From the NCBI RefSeq assembly GCF_019748715.1, contig NZ_JACLBZ010000011.1, positions 1 through 43,788 on the forward strand: a stretch of 43,788 bases of DNA. Reading direction: 5' to 3'. Below, piece after piece: positions 1 through 8,892 of this stretch. The notes under the pieces are model-generated. The model was not told where the DNA came from. It was given only the letters and a program-made list of their open reading frames with translations, and searched no databases. Made by a program: the position numbers and the translations under genes. This stretch comes from Sporosarcina aquimarina (GTDB taxonomy: Bacteria > Bacillota > Bacilli > Bacillales_A > Planococcaceae). Position 1 is the stretch's first letter. Every line of letters begins with the position of its first letter.

Positions 1-55
1 ATAAAACTCTAACTTTTAGGGGTCACTACACAATGGCTCTTTTTGCATTCTATAA

Positions 56-1882
56 TTACGATGGTTGACGCAATGATTCTACTGACAACATCCGTTTATC
101 TGTCGCCATTTTTATGATATATGCCGCCATAATTCCGATAGCGAGGATCAACCAGATATTTAGGAATCCGTGGATAAATGCCATGCCGAAGAATCCAGCC
201 GCCAATAAATAGTAACTGAGCGGGAACAGTACACGGCGGATCAACAGACCTTCTTTACCGATCAACCCAACTGTCGCCGAAGCTGCCACAACATTGTGCA
301 CACAGATCATGTTACCGGCAGCGCCTCCTACGGCCTGCATTGCAACGACAATTCCGGCTTGTGTCGTATCCAAACCGATATTGCCTGCGGCGCCGAATTG
401 GAATAGAGAAAACATCATATTACTGAACGTATTGCTTCCTGCTATGAAAGCGCCGAGCGCACCAACAATTGGAGCAACGAGCGGCCAGAAATCTCCAGCG
501 ACGACAGAGACACTTTCAGCTAAAACTAACGGCATGTTTTCGCCTATTAATGATGTACTATCAGCCGCTGCTTTACCTGCTGCAAGCGAAGTATTCAAGA
601 ATATTTTGATCATCGGTACAGCAAAGATCAGTGCCACCCCCGCGGTTACCGCCGTGATAAATGAGCTTTTCCATGCTGATAAATACTCCCTAGGTTTCAT
701 TCGATGAAAGAAGTAACCAAACAGTGAAGCTACAATAAAGAAAAAGCCAGGCAAGAATAAAGGTGTCGAGACCGTGGTGATACCTGAACCGAACATGTCT
801 TCAAACTTCAACGTAATAGCTGAGTGTTTCAATAAACTTTCGAAAGGCTCTGCCGTTCTCGATAGGACGAGTAATACTGCAAGTACGACATATGGCATCC
901 ATGCATTTAACATAGAAATCTTACGGCTTTCATCCAAAGGCTTGGCAGCTTCATGGTTCAGCTTGCCGAACCAATCCTCCTCCCACTGGGCACGAGGTGG
1001 AAATTCAAACGAATCTTCTGTTTTAGGCATGAACAATCCCTTACGAGCAGCAGGAACGACGATGATCAATGACACGAGTGCGCCAAGTAAAGAAGGAAAT
1101 TCAGGACCTAATGTAAGGCCGATCAGGAAATACGGAATAGTGAAGGCCAACCCTGCGAATAGAGCGAATTTCCAGACTTTTAAACCTTCACGGAATGACT
1201 TGCTGGGACTAAAGAAGCGAGTCAGTAAAGCTGCCAAAAATAATGGGATCAATGAGCCGACTACGCCATGGATCAAAACCGTGTTGGTAGTGATTTGGAG
1301 TAAGTACTCCGGGAAGCTCATACCCATTTTATCCAATGCCGTCATAACGGCTGGTTGATCCGCAAGACCAGTATTTACGCCGATTTGTATTGGAGTACCA
1401 ATGGCTCCAAAAGAAACGGCAGTACTTTGAATAACGAGTGATACCATGACAGCAGCTAGTGCAGGGAAACCTACGGCAACTAACAGTGGGGCAGCAACAG
1501 CAGCGGGCGTGCCAAAACCTGATGCACCTTCGATAAAGGAACCAAATAAGAACGCAATGATAATCGCTTGAATTCGCCGGTCAGGTGAAATCGAAGTGAA
1601 ACCGTTCCGAATTGTATGTATGGCACCGCTTTCTTTAATGGTATTTAACAGTAATACTGCACCGAAGACGATAAATATAACTTCCAAGGCAGTAATTAAA
1701 CCGTTAAATGCAGCTCCTGCAACGATATTACCTTTTGTTCCCCAGATGAATATAGCGATGAGAGCAGTGACAACGAGAGCAATAGGCATAGCCCGGCTAG
1801 CAGGCCAGTTCAATAAGACAAGAAAAACTAAAATCGTGACAATAGGCAATAAAGCAATCAGCGATAAAATCAATAAGTTCAA
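56..1882 (-). CDS. lutP: L-lactate permease LutP
   Basis: A 608-residue lactate permease of the LctP family, importing L-lactate with protons across the cytoplasmic membrane. The protein is almost entirely hydrophobic helices (about 13) and contains the family stretch around residues 110-170 ([20 protein letters not shown], then [13 protein letters not shown]). Length is normal for the family (about 550-610). The start is a TTG with GGAGG 8 nt upstream (1891-1895); no ATG is better placed. It diverges from lutR and lies in the same locus as lutABC, which oxidise lactate to pyruvate, so the substrate assignment is supported by context. A promoter, a 25-bp palindrome and a cre-like site precede it. 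Confidence 0.95.
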   Translation of the reverse strand: MNLLILSLIALLPIVTILVFLVLLNWPASRAMPIALVVTALIAIFIWGTKGNIVAGAAFNGLITALEVIFIVFGAVLLLNTIKESGAIHTIRNGFTSISPDRRIQAIIIAFLFGSFIEGASGFGTPAAVAAPLLVAVGFPALAAVMVSLVIQSTAVSFGAIGTPIQIGVNTGLADQPAVMTALDKMGMSFPEYLLQITTNTVLIHGVVGSLIPLFLAALLTRFFSPSKSFREGLKVWKFALFAGLAFTIPYFLIGLTLGPEFPSLLGALVSLIIVVPAARKGLFMPKTEDSFEFPPRAQWEEDWFGKLNHEAAKPLDESRKISMLNAWMPYVVLAVLLVLSRTAEPFESLLKHSAITLKFEDMFGSGITTVSTPLFLPGFFFIVASLFGYFFHRMKPREYLSAWKSSFITAVTAGVALIFAVPMIKIFLNTSLAAGKAAADSTSLIGENMPLVLAESVSVVAGDFWPLVAPIVGALGAFIAGSNTFSNMMFSLFQFGAAGNIGLDTTQAGIVVAMQAVGGAAGNMICVHNVVAASATVGLIGKEGLLIRRVLFPLSYYLLAAGFFGMAFIHGFLNIWLILAIGIMAAYIIKMATDKRMLSVESLRQPS

Positions 1883-1913
1883 ATAAATAGCCTCCTTTTT
1901 GATAGGTTAGATT

Positions 1914-1927
1914 GGAAAGCGTTTTCA
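1914..1927. promoter_or_regulatory. cre-like CcpA site in the lutP leader
   Basis: GGAAAGCGTTTTCA matches 13 of 14 positions of the consensus TGWAARCGYTWWCW; only the first base differs. It lies between the lutP promoter and its start codon, where bound CcpA would block transcription when preferred sugars are present. Assignment is by motif only. Confidence 0.55.
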
Positions 1928-1940
1928 AATAGTGTTAGAT

Positions 1941-1965
1941 CATTAGGTCATCTGATGACCTAATG
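1941..1965. promoter_or_regulatory. LutR operator, 25-bp perfect palindrome
   Basis: Two 12-base arms (CATTAGGTCATC and its exact reverse complement) flank a single central T at 1953. It lies about 20 nt downstream of the lutP -10 box. The core GTCATCTGATGAC recurs at 2942-2954 in front of lutA, so the same regulator probably controls both transcripts. LutR is the obvious candidate, being FadR-type and encoded next to the site. Confidence 0.75.
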
Positions 1966-1984
1966 ACTGATAACTCTTTTCACG

Positions 1985-2013
1985 ATTATATAGACTACCA
2001 TATTAAAAGACAA
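1985..2013 (-). promoter_or_regulatory. lutP promoter (sigma-A type)
   Basis: Read on the minus strand, TTGTCT (2013-2008) is followed after exactly 17 nt by TATAAT (1990-1985). The palindromic operator lies just downstream, consistent with repression by roadblock. Confidence 0.7.
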
Positions 2014-2115
2014 GCAATTTTTTATATTTTTAGATTACATGCTTTGTTTACACGTTTTAAGTCATAATAATGCATTATGGATTATAATGAGAGTAGAAGA
2101 CAGGAGTGAAGATTC

Positions 2116-2838
2116 TTGAAATATAAGCAAATCAAGCCGAAGAAAATATATGAAGAAGTAGCTGAAGCGTTATTGAATTCGATCCGCTCGGGGGAGTTGA
2201 AGCCAGGAGATAAACTAGAATCTGTTCAGCAATTGGCGGAAAGCTTTAATGTGGGACGTTCAGCTATTCGCGAAGCATTGACTTCTTTACGTGCAATGGG
2301 ATTGATTGAAATGCGTCAAGGTGAAGGGACATATGTTATGGAATTTTCATCAGATGATTTGGTGTTCCCTCTGCATAGTGCGATGTTAATGGGCGAGGAA
2401 GATGTCTTTCATTTACTGGAGGTCAGAAAGATATTAGAAGCCGGTGCTGCATATGCTGCTGCTGAAAAACGTACGGAAGCAGATTTAATTAAGATGGAAA
2501 AAGCCTTGAACGAAATGAAGGAACACGCAGGAGATATTCTTCTCGGAGAAAAAGCAGATTTAGACTTTCATTTTGCTATTGCCAGGGCCAGCGGAAATCC
2601 TATTTTGGTCAGTTTAATGAATCAAGTATCTGACCTGATGGGGGAATCGATGAGGGAAACCCGCCGAATTTGTCTGTACACTGAAACGACGACTGTAGAC
2701 CGTTTGCATGAAGAGCATGAAGCAATTTTCTTGGCAATTAAAAATGAATCACCCGATCTAGCCGCTACAAGTATGAAAGAACATTTGTTTAACGTAGAAT
2801 CGGTTTTATCTAATTATATGCGCTCGCTAAGCGAGTAA
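2116..2838 (+). CDS. lutR: GntR/FadR-family lactate-responsive regulator LutR
   Basis: A 240-residue FadR-subfamily repressor. Residues 8-75 form the GntR winged helix (LKPGDKLESVQQLAESFNVG, then RSAIREALTSLRAMGLIE). Residues about 95-225 form the helical FCD effector domain, with the metal-binding Asp and His residues of that fold visible in DLDFHFAIARASGNP and HEEHEAI. The start is TTG at 2116 with an AGGAG site at 2102-2106. It diverges from lutP and precedes lutABC, the usual place for LutR, which releases DNA when L-lactate is present. The two GTCATCTGATGAC palindromes on either side are its likely targets. Confidence 0.9.
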   Translation: MKYKQIKPKKIYEEVAEALLNSIRSGELKPGDKLESVQQLAESFNVGRSAIREALTSLRAMGLIEMRQGEGTYVMEFSSDDLVFPLHSAMLMGEEDVFHLLEVRKILEAGAAYAAAEKRTEADLIKMEKALNEMKEHAGDILLGEKADLDFHFAIARASGNPILVSLMNQVSDLMGESMRETRRICLYTETTTVDRLHEEHEAIFLAIKNESPDLAATSMKEHLFNVESVLSNYMRSLSE

Positions 2839-2840
2839 CC

Positions 2841-2875
2841 AATTTCACCCGATTTGCAATCGGGTGAAATTTTTT
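2841..2875 (+). terminator. Intrinsic terminator of lutR
   Basis: A 14-bp perfect stem (2841-2854 with 2858-2871), 3-nt loop, followed by T residues. It separates lutR from the regulated lutABC promoter. Confidence 0.9.
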
Positions 2876-2914
2876 AACAGAAAATATAGAGAACATCTAT
2901 TAAACCTGAAAGTT

Positions 2915-2954
2915 TTGTAGTATGCTATGAAATAACTATAAGTCATCTGATGAC
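2915..2954 (+). promoter_or_regulatory. lutABC promoter with overlapping LutR operator
   Basis: TTGTAG (2915-2920), a 16-nt spacer and TATAAG (2937-2942) form a plausible sigma-A promoter. The 13-bp palindrome GTCATCTGATGAC at 2942-2954 begins at the last base of the -10 box, so a bound repressor would cover the transcription start. Confidence 0.65.
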
Positions 2955-2995
2955 CTGTTGACTCTGAAAAGTCTATCCCAGAGAGGTGAATGAAA

Positions 2996-3715
2996 ATGAA
3001 AGTCAGCTTATTTATTACATGTCTCGTAGACATGTTTTATGCAGATGCAGGAAAAGACATGGTAGAAGTATTGGAAAGGCAAGGCTGTGAATTATCCTTC
3101 CCCAAAGGCCAGGTATGTTGCGGGCAGCCTGCCTACAATAGTGGCTACGTGGAAAATTCTAAATCGGCGATGAAAAATATGATCAAAACGTTTGATGGCG
3201 CGGAATTTGTTGTTACGCCATCTGGATCATGCGCAACGATGTTCAAGATGTATCCTGAAGTTTTCAAAGATGATCCACAATGGAGAACGAAAGCTCAAGA
3301 GCTTGCAGATAAAACGTATGAATTCACAGAGTTTCTTGTAGATGTACTCAAAGTAGAGAATGTCGGAGCAAAACTATCTGGGAAAGCAACTTATCATCCA
3401 TCCTGCCATATGACTAGATTGCTAGGCGTCAAGGAAGCACCAAAAAAATTACTTGAGCAAGTCGAAGGTCTTGAAATGGTTCCGTTACCAAACGCTCATA
3501 ATTGCTGTGGTTTTGGCGGCACGTTTTCGGTCAAGATGGGTGACATTTCTGAACAGATGGTAGATGAAAAAGTAAACAGTGCGATTGAAACAGAGGCTGA
3601 TTATTTAATCGGGGCGGATTGCGGCTGCTTGATGAATATTGGAGGACGTGCGGAACGGACAGGAAAGCCAATCCGTGTTATGCATATAGCGCAAGTATTG
3701 AATAGTCACGAGTAA
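2996..3715 (+). CDS. lutA: Lactate utilisation protein A (LutA)
   Basis: A subunit of the LutABC iron-sulphur L-lactate oxidase, which converts lactate to pyruvate. It carries two CCG-type cysteine-rich modules, seen as [12 protein letters not shown] near residues 37-48 and [11 protein letters not shown] near 168-178, each with partner cysteines upstream (SCATMF, SCHMTR). The start at 2996 (MKVSLF) is preferred over the ATG two codons upstream: the GAGAGGTG ribosome site ends 1 nt from the upstream ATG but 7 nt from this one, and it matches the usual LutA N-terminus. About 240 residues is normal. First gene of lutABC, 22 nt before lutB. Confidence 0.93.
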   Translation: MKVSLFITCLVDMFYADAGKDMVEVLERQGCELSFPKGQVCCGQPAYNSGYVENSKSAMKNMIKTFDGAEFVVTPSGSCATMFKMYPEVFKDDPQWRTKAQELADKTYEFTEFLVDVLKVENVGAKLSGKATYHPSCHMTRLLGVKEAPKKLLEQVEGLEMVPLPNAHNCCGFGGTFSVKMGDISEQMVDEKVNSAIETEADYLIGADCGCLMNIGGRAERTGKPIRVMHIAQVLNSHE

Positions 3716-3737
3716 TTCAGAAATGAGGTGAAGCTTT

Positions 3738-5159
3738 ATGGCAATGAAATTCAGTACGAAAAACTTTACGGATCGAACGAAAGATAATATTTCAGATGAT
3801 TTTATGCGCAAGGCAGTGGCAGGGGCACAAGAAAGGTTGCACGGTCGTCGATTGGATGCTGCTGAAGAGCTCGGAAACTGGGAGGAATGGCGTTCTCATG
3901 GAGAAGAAATCCGTCAGCATGTCCTAGAAAATCTTGACTTCTATTTGCATCAGCTCAGTGAAAATGTAGCCGAACGTGGCGGCCGTGTATTCTTTGCCAA
4001 AACGGCGGAAGAAGCAAGCGTATATATCCGGGACGTTGTAGAGAAAAAAGAAGGTAAGAAAGTCGTTAAATCTAAATCTATGGTGACGGAAGAGATTAAT
4101 TTGAATTCAGTTCTCGAAGAAGCTGGATGTGAAGTCATCGAGACGGATTTAGGTGAATACATTTTGCAGGTGGATGATCACGATCCGCCATCTCATATCG
4201 TAGCGCCGGCGCTACATAAAAATAGAGATCAAATCCGTGATGTTTTTGCGGAGAAATTGGATTATAATAAAACATCCAAGCCGGAGGAACTGGCATTACA
4301 TGCACGTGAAAAGCTTCGCAAAGAGTTTTTGGCAGCGGATATCGGCATTACTGGCTGTAATTTCGCAATTGCAGAAACGGGATCGATCAGTCTCGTGACC
4401 AATGAAGGGAATGCACGGCTTGTTTCCGCATTGCCGAAAACACAGATTACAGTGATGGGTATGGAGCGTGTCGTTCCTTCCTTTGAAGAATTCGAAGTAC
4501 TGGTCAGCCTTTTGACACGCAGTGCGGTTGGTCAAAAATTGACAAGCTATGTGACCGCGTTGACAGGCCCAAGAGGCGAAGGGGATGTGGATGGTCCTGA
4601 GGAATTTCATTTAGTGATCGTAGACAATGGACGTTCGGAAATTCTAGGTACTGAATTCCAATCAGTTTTGCAATGCATCCGTTGTGCTGCTTGCGTCAAC
4701 GTCTGTCCTGTCTATCGTCATATTGGCGGGCATTCTTACGGCTCGATTTACTCGGGGCCGATTGGTGCAGTATTGTCACCTTTGCTTGGCGGTTATGATG
4801 ATTTCAAGGAACTGCCGTATGCCTCTACGTTATGCGGAGCATGTACGGATGCGTGTCCGGTAAAGATTCCGCTTCATGAGTTGCTTCATCAGCATCGTCA
4901 AGTCATCGTGGAAGAAGAAGGCAGAGCACCGATTTCCGAAAGACTTGCAATGAAAGCGTTTGGAATTGGAGCCTCATCCAATCCGTTGTATTCCATGGGA
5001 GCGAAAGTTGCTTCCACTGCGATGAGACCATTGACGAAAAACGATCGCATCTCAAAAGGACCGGGTCCGCTTAAAGAGTGGACGGACTTGCGTGAGTTTC
5101 CTGCTGTAGGCAATCAACGTTTCCGCGATTGGTTCTATGATCAGAAAGGAGGCAAATAA
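3738..5159 (+). CDS. lutB: Lactate utilisation iron-sulphur protein B (LutB)
   Basis: A 473-residue LutB, the electron-transfer subunit of the lactate oxidase. An N-terminal LUD domain (about residues 65-290) is followed by two 4Fe-4S motifs, [15 protein letters not shown] near residue 312 and [13 protein letters not shown] near 362, then a C-terminal tail. GAGGTG at 3724-3729 sits 8 nt before the ATG. It lies between lutA and lutC, with only 2 nt to lutC, so the three are one transcript. Confidence 0.95.
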   Translation: MAMKFSTKNFTDRTKDNISDDFMRKAVAGAQERLHGRRLDAAEELGNWEEWRSHGEEIRQHVLENLDFYLHQLSENVAERGGRVFFAKTAEEASVYIRDVVEKKEGKKVVKSKSMVTEEINLNSVLEEAGCEVIETDLGEYILQVDDHDPPSHIVAPALHKNRDQIRDVFAEKLDYNKTSKPEELALHAREKLRKEFLAADIGITGCNFAIAETGSISLVTNEGNARLVSALPKTQITVMGMERVVPSFEEFEVLVSLLTRSAVGQKLTSYVTALTGPRGEGDVDGPEEFHLVIVDNGRSEILGTEFQSVLQCIRCAACVNVCPVYRHIGGHSYGSIYSGPIGAVLSPLLGGYDDFKELPYASTLCGACTDACPVKIPLHELLHQHRQVIVEEEGRAPISERLAMKAFGIGASSNPLYSMGAKVASTAMRPLTKNDRISKGPGPLKEWTDLREFPAVGNQRFRDWFYDQKGGK

Positions 5160-5161
5160 TC

Positions 5162-5878
5162 ATGACAGGAACGATTCGAAACCGAGACACCTTCCTTACT
5201 GAAATTGCCACCCGTTTAGGTCGGGAACCTAAATTGAACGTGCAGAAACCCGTGTGGAAACATCAGCCGCAACGCGCGGTATTAAAGGACGCTTCAGCAG
5301 ATGAACTGTTAGAAGTGCTGCGCAATCAATGTCTGCAAATTCATACGGATTTAATTGAGACAAAGTTGGCAGATCTTCCAAAAACCTTGGCTGAAGCCGT
5401 CAAATTATACGGCGGTGGACCGTTGTCGTTATGGAAAGATGAGCGTTTTGACAAATACGGGTTGACCAATTTAATTGAAAATGAATGGCCGGCGGAAAAT
5501 ATAGAAGTGAATAGCTGGGACACTACACTCGGTGAGAAGAATATCGAATTGGCGGAACAAGCGAATATTGGAATTACATTCAGTGATATGACTCTTGCGG
5601 AATCGGGTACTGTCGTGCTGTTAAGCAGTTCTGATAAAGGACGTTCCGTTAGCTTGTTGCCTACGAATTATATCGCGATTATTCCGAAAAGTACGCTCGT
5701 TCCAAGAATCACCCAGGCGGCAGACTTGATACGAGAGAAAATAGATAACGGCGAACAAGTGCCTTCCTGCATCAACTTCATTACGGGTCCCAGTAACTCT
5801 GCAGACATTGAAATGAATTTGGTAATCGGAGTACATGGTCCTGTGAAAGCTGCTTATATAATAGTAAATGACTGTTGA
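5162..5878 (+). CDS. lutC: Lactate utilisation protein C (LutC)
   Basis: A 238-residue LUD-domain protein, third component of the lactate oxidase and needed for lactate growth in Bacillus subtilis. The domain signature is visible as ITFSDMTLAESGTVVLLSS near residues 137-156 and FITGPSNSADIEMNLVIGVHGP near 205-226. AAAGGAGG lies immediately upstream of the ATG. Its transcript ends at a strong hairpin that also serves the convergent gene. Confidence 0.93.
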   Translation: MTGTIRNRDTFLTEIATRLGREPKLNVQKPVWKHQPQRAVLKDASADELLEVLRNQCLQIHTDLIETKLADLPKTLAEAVKLYGGGPLSLWKDERFDKYGLTNLIENEWPAENIEVNSWDTTLGEKNIELAEQANIGITFSDMTLAESGTVVLLSSSDKGRSVSLLPTNYIAIIPKSTLVPRITQAADLIREKIDNGEQVPSCINFITGPSNSADIEMNLVIGVHGPVKAAYIIVNDC

Positions 5879-5887
5879 TCGTCATTG

Positions 5888-5916
5888 AAAAACCTTCCAA
5901 CTTAGGAAGGTTTTTT
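5888..5916. terminator. Bidirectional terminator between lutC and the convergent gene
   Basis: AAACCTTCC pairs with GGAAGGTTT around a short AACTTA loop, with an A run on the left and a T run on the right, so it can end transcription from either direction. Confidence 0.88.
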
Positions 5917-5917
5917 C

Positions 5918-6187
5918 TCATATATCTTCTTTTAATCGATCTACATATTCTTTTGCTTCCAATAAAGAGAAACCATACATTTCTCTTGATAGTTTCACTG
6001 CTTTTATACTCTCACCGGCATGGATCAATGAAAGGATTTCATCATTTGCAGGCGGCTCGGGGAAATTTTGTGTCAATTGATTCAGCATTGACTGCTGCCG
6101 AGCCAGGCGTCTTTCAATGGCATCTAACTTAGTTAAAATTAAAAAGCCGAAAACAACGATAACGGACACAAGCAAGATTATATTCAA
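5918..6187 (-). CDS. Small membrane-anchored protein with an L7/L12-like C-terminal segment
   Basis: An 89-residue protein. Residues 1-20 form one membrane helix (NIILLVSVIVVFGFLIL), residues 22-45 look like a short coiled coil (DAIERRLARQQSMLNQL), and residues 55-89 resemble the C-terminal domain of ribosomal protein L7/L12 (IKAVKLSREMYGFSLLEAKEYVD). I start it at the TTG at 6187, which has AAGGAG 8 nt upstream; an in-frame GTG three codons earlier overlaps that site. The function is unknown. It is convergent with lutC and shares its terminator. Confidence 0.75.
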   Translation of the reverse strand: MNIILLVSVIVVFGFLILTKLDAIERRLARQQSMLNQLTQNFPEPPANDEILSLIHAGESIKAVKLSREMYGFSLLEAKEYVDRLKEDI

Positions 6188-6289
6188 TATTATCACTCCT
6201 TATACTTCTGTACGAAGTGAAAGTCAAAAAGTTTCAAGAATGAATTATGACGAAGATGGTTACTTTACGAAGAAAAAGGGGAAATAGTG

Positions 6290-6295
6290 TATAAT
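6290..6295 (+). promoter_or_regulatory. -10 box of the pncB-nadE transcript
   Basis: TATAAT at 6290-6295, about 35 nt before the pncB start. The -35 element is weak: TTTACG at 6264-6269 would leave a long 20-nt spacer. It helps rule out the upstream pncB start. Confidence 0.5.
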
Positions 6296-6329
6296 GGTAC
6301 CATCATTGCAGCGGAAGAAGGAGACGACT

Positions 6330-7793
6330 ATGACCTCATCATATTCAGACGATAGCCTAGCGTTACACACAGATCTTTATCAATTAAACATGGCGGAATC
6401 CTACTGGGCGGATGGCATACACGAACGGAAAGCTATTTTTGAATTGTATTTCAGAAAGATCCCGTTTGGAAATGGCTATGCTATTTTTGCAGGACTTGAA
6501 CATGTATTGAAATATTTGCAGGAGTTTTCATTTACTGAAAGCGACTTAGCATATTTGCGTGAAGAACTTGGATTTGCTGATGACTTTTTGGAGTATCTGA
6601 AAGATGTTCGCTTTACTGGGGATGTTTATTCCATGAAAGAAGGCGAGCTGGTCTTCGCGAATGAACCAATGATTCGTATTGAAGCACCATTGCTTGAAGC
6701 ACAACTGATTGAAACGGCATTGCTCAATATCATCAATTATCAGACGTTGATCAGCACGAAAGCTAGTCGGATTAAGCAGGTTGTAAAGGATGATATCGTT
6801 ATGGAATTCGGCAGTCGACGTGCGCACGAAATGGATGCGGCGATCTGGGGAGCACGGGCTGCTGTAATCGGCGGTGTCGAATCAACGAGTAATGTGCGGG
6901 CTGGAAAACGCTTTGGCCTGACAGTTTCCGGTACCCATGCGCATTCATTCGTTCAAGCGTATAAAGACGAATACACTGCTTTTAAAGTCTACGCACAACG
7001 TCATAAGGACTGCGTATTTTTAGTGGACACTTACAATACTTTGAAAATCGGTGTACCTACTGCGATTAGAGTTGCCAAAGAACTTGGCGACAGCATCAAT
7101 TTTATCGGTGTTCGGCTCGACAGCGGAGATATTGCGTTCTTGTCAAAAGAAACTCGCCGTATGCTTGATGAAGCGGGCTTCCCGGACGCGAAAGTTGTCG
7201 TCTCCAATGATTTGGATGAATACACGATTTTGAACTTAAAAGCACAAGGCGCGCAAGTTGATATTTGGGGGATCGGCACCAAATTGATTACTGCTTATGA
7301 TCAGCCTGCGCTTGGAGCGGTCTATAAAATTGTCTCTATTGAAAACAGTGATGGTGAGATGGAAGATACAATTAAAATCTCGGCCAATGTGGAAAAAGTG
7401 ACAACACCAGGACGCAAAAAACTGTACCGGATTATCGATCTGGAAAACGGCAAAGCGGAGGGTGATTACATTACGATGCATGACGAGGATCCGACACAAG
7501 AGGAACGGATTAAAATGTTCCATCCGGTACACACATTCATCTCGAAATTTGTTACGAATTTCAAGGCGGTCAATTTACATGAACAAGTGATCCGTAAAGG
7601 TGAAGTGATTTATGAGAATCCGGCCGTTTATGACATCCGTGCATACGCACAACAGAACCTCGAACTGTTATGGGAAGAATATAAACGTTCATTAAATCCA
7701 GAGGAGTATCCTGTCGATCTCAGTCAGAAATGTTGGGACAATAAAAGACGTAACATTGAAGAAGTTCATGAGATGGTAAATAACTTTAAATGA
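6330..7793 (+). CDS. pncB: Nicotinate phosphoribosyltransferase
   Basis: Converts nicotinate, PRPP and ATP to nicotinate mononucleotide in the Preiss-Handler NAD salvage route. The 487-residue protein has the N-terminal LHTDLYQLNMAESYW motif, the conserved GSRRAHEMDAA stretch, and the GTHAHSFVQAY histidine motif that carries the phosphorylated or catalytic His. A longer reading from 6294 is rejected because that ATG lies inside the TATAAT at 6290-6295; the ATG at 6330 has GAAGGAG 6-7 nt upstream. nadE follows after 18 nt, so the two steps of NAD salvage are co-transcribed. Confidence 0.95.
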   Translation: MTSSYSDDSLALHTDLYQLNMAESYWADGIHERKAIFELYFRKIPFGNGYAIFAGLEHVLKYLQEFSFTESDLAYLREELGFADDFLEYLKDVRFTGDVYSMKEGELVFANEPMIRIEAPLLEAQLIETALLNIINYQTLISTKASRIKQVVKDDIVMEFGSRRAHEMDAAIWGARAAVIGGVESTSNVRAGKRFGLTVSGTHAHSFVQAYKDEYTAFKVYAQRHKDCVFLVDTYNTLKIGVPTAIRVAKELGDSINFIGVRLDSGDIAFLSKETRRMLDEAGFPDAKVVVSNDLDEYTILNLKAQGAQVDIWGIGTKLITAYDQPALGAVYKIVSIENSDGEMEDTIKISANVEKVTTPGRKKLYRIIDLENGKAEGDYITMHDEDPTQEERIKMFHPVHTFISKFVTNFKAVNLHEQVIRKGEVIYENPAVYDIRAYAQQNLELLWEEYKRSLNPEEYPVDLSQKCWDNKRRNIEEVHEMVNNFK

Positions 7794-7811
7794 AGCAAAG
7801 GAGTGGGAGCG

Positions 7812-8636
7812 TTGACATTGCAGCAAGAAATTATCCAAGCACTAAAAGTGAAGCCGGAAATCGATCCGCAGCAAGAGATCCGGACTTCCATTGAATTTTT
7901 AAAAGCTTATTTGAAGAAGAATACATTTTTGCAAGGCTTTACTTTAGGGATTTCGGGCGGTCAAGATTCAACGTTAGTCGGCATGCTTGCACAAATGGCA
8001 ATAAACGAGTTGAATGAAGAAGCGGGTAAAGAAGACTATCGCTTCTATGCGGTTCGCTTGCCATATGGTGTCCAGTTTGACGAAGATGACTGTCAGGATG
8101 CGTTAAATTTCATCCAGCCATCGATCGTCTATTCCGTGAATATAAAAGAAGCGGTAGATGCCAGTGAGCGCGCCCTTGCCAATGCGGGCCTGCATCTTAC
8201 GGACTTCGATAAAGGGAATGAAAAGGCCCGTGAACGAATGAAAGTCCAATTTTCAGTGGCAGCAGTTCATCATGCCGTTGTTCTTGGAACGGATCACGCC
8301 GCAGAAGCAATTACAGGTTTTTACACGAAGTTCGGGGATGGTGCGGCGGATCTTATGCCGATCTATCGCCTGAATAAACGTCAGGGAAGACAGCTGTTGC
8401 AGGCGCTGGATTGTCCGCCGCACTTGTACAATAAAATCCCGACTGCTGACCTCGAGGGGAATAAACCGGCTATACCCGATGAAATTGCACTGGGTGTGAC
8501 GTATGATGAAATTGACGACTATTTGGAAGGTAAAGAAGTCTCTGATGAGGCACGCGAGCGAATAGAAGGGCATTATTTGCGGTCTGCTCACAAACGACAC
8601 TTACCGATTACAGTATTCGATGACTTTTGGAAATAA
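7812..8636 (+). CDS. nadE: NAD synthetase, ammonia-dependent type
   Basis: Amidates deamido-NAD to NAD using ATP. The 274-residue protein is the short form without a glutaminase domain, so it uses free ammonia. The ATP-pyrophosphatase P-loop is visible as [13 protein letters not shown] near residues 43-55, with [21 protein letters not shown] further on. A GTG at 7803 is also in frame, but AAAGGAG (7797-7803) overlaps it and is 8 nt before the TTG at 7812, and the resulting start MTLQQEI resembles Bacillus NadE. Confidence 0.94.
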   Translation: MTLQQEIIQALKVKPEIDPQQEIRTSIEFLKAYLKKNTFLQGFTLGISGGQDSTLVGMLAQMAINELNEEAGKEDYRFYAVRLPYGVQFDEDDCQDALNFIQPSIVYSVNIKEAVDASERALANAGLHLTDFDKGNEKARERMKVQFSVAAVHHAVVLGTDHAAEAITGFYTKFGDGAADLMPIYRLNKRQGRQLLQALDCPPHLYNKIPTADLEGNKPAIPDEIALGVTYDEIDDYLEGKEVSDEARERIEGHYLRSAHKRHLPITVFDDFWK

Positions 8637-8638
8637 GA

Positions 8639-8679
8639 ACTGCCTGCCTTTTGTTTAACAGAAGGCGGCAGTTTTTCTG
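8639..8679 (+). terminator. Intrinsic terminator after nadE
   Basis: AACTGCC-T-GCCTT pairs with AAGGC-GGCAGTT (one bulged T) and is followed by a T run. Confidence 0.85.
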
Positions 8680-8723
8680 TTTGTCGGACCTAATAGTTTC
8701 AGGTATGATAGTTTAATACAGAT

Positions 8724-8850
8724 CAATTACGCCTCGGCGTAATTGCGTCCAGATTTTGAATCGAGCATGTCCGATTCACTCCTTTCAGAATCTGTGACAT
8801 CCGCCGAAGGTATTATCCTCATTCAGCGGGTGTTTGAACACCTGCTGAAT
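8724..8850. repeat. Hairpin-rich intergenic element of unknown type
   Basis: The gap between nadE and the MoxR gene holds three consecutive hairpins and no gene. First, CAATTACGCC and its exact complement with a TC loop (8724-8745). Second, a nested stem-loop: CAGATT (8750-8755) with AATCTG (8789-8794), enclosing GAATCG (8758-8763) with CGATTC (8772-8777). Third, a 14-bp stem with one wobble or mismatch and a 2-nt loop (8821-8850). It resembles an interspersed palindromic repeat or a structured leader RNA; I cannot test copy number here. Confidence 0.5.
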
Positions 8851-8892
8851 AAAGATAAATGGGATGAGTTAGTGAATTGAGGGGGAAACGAT

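Noticed and set aside
294..1886. Three plus-strand open frames opposite lutP
   Set aside because: They lie wholly within lutP on the other strand, have no ribosome sites and low-complexity composition.
6294..6329. Longer N-terminus for PncB starting at ATG 6294
   Set aside because: That ATG is part of the TATAAT -10 box, and the ATG at 6330 has a proper ribosome site and the conserved N-terminus.
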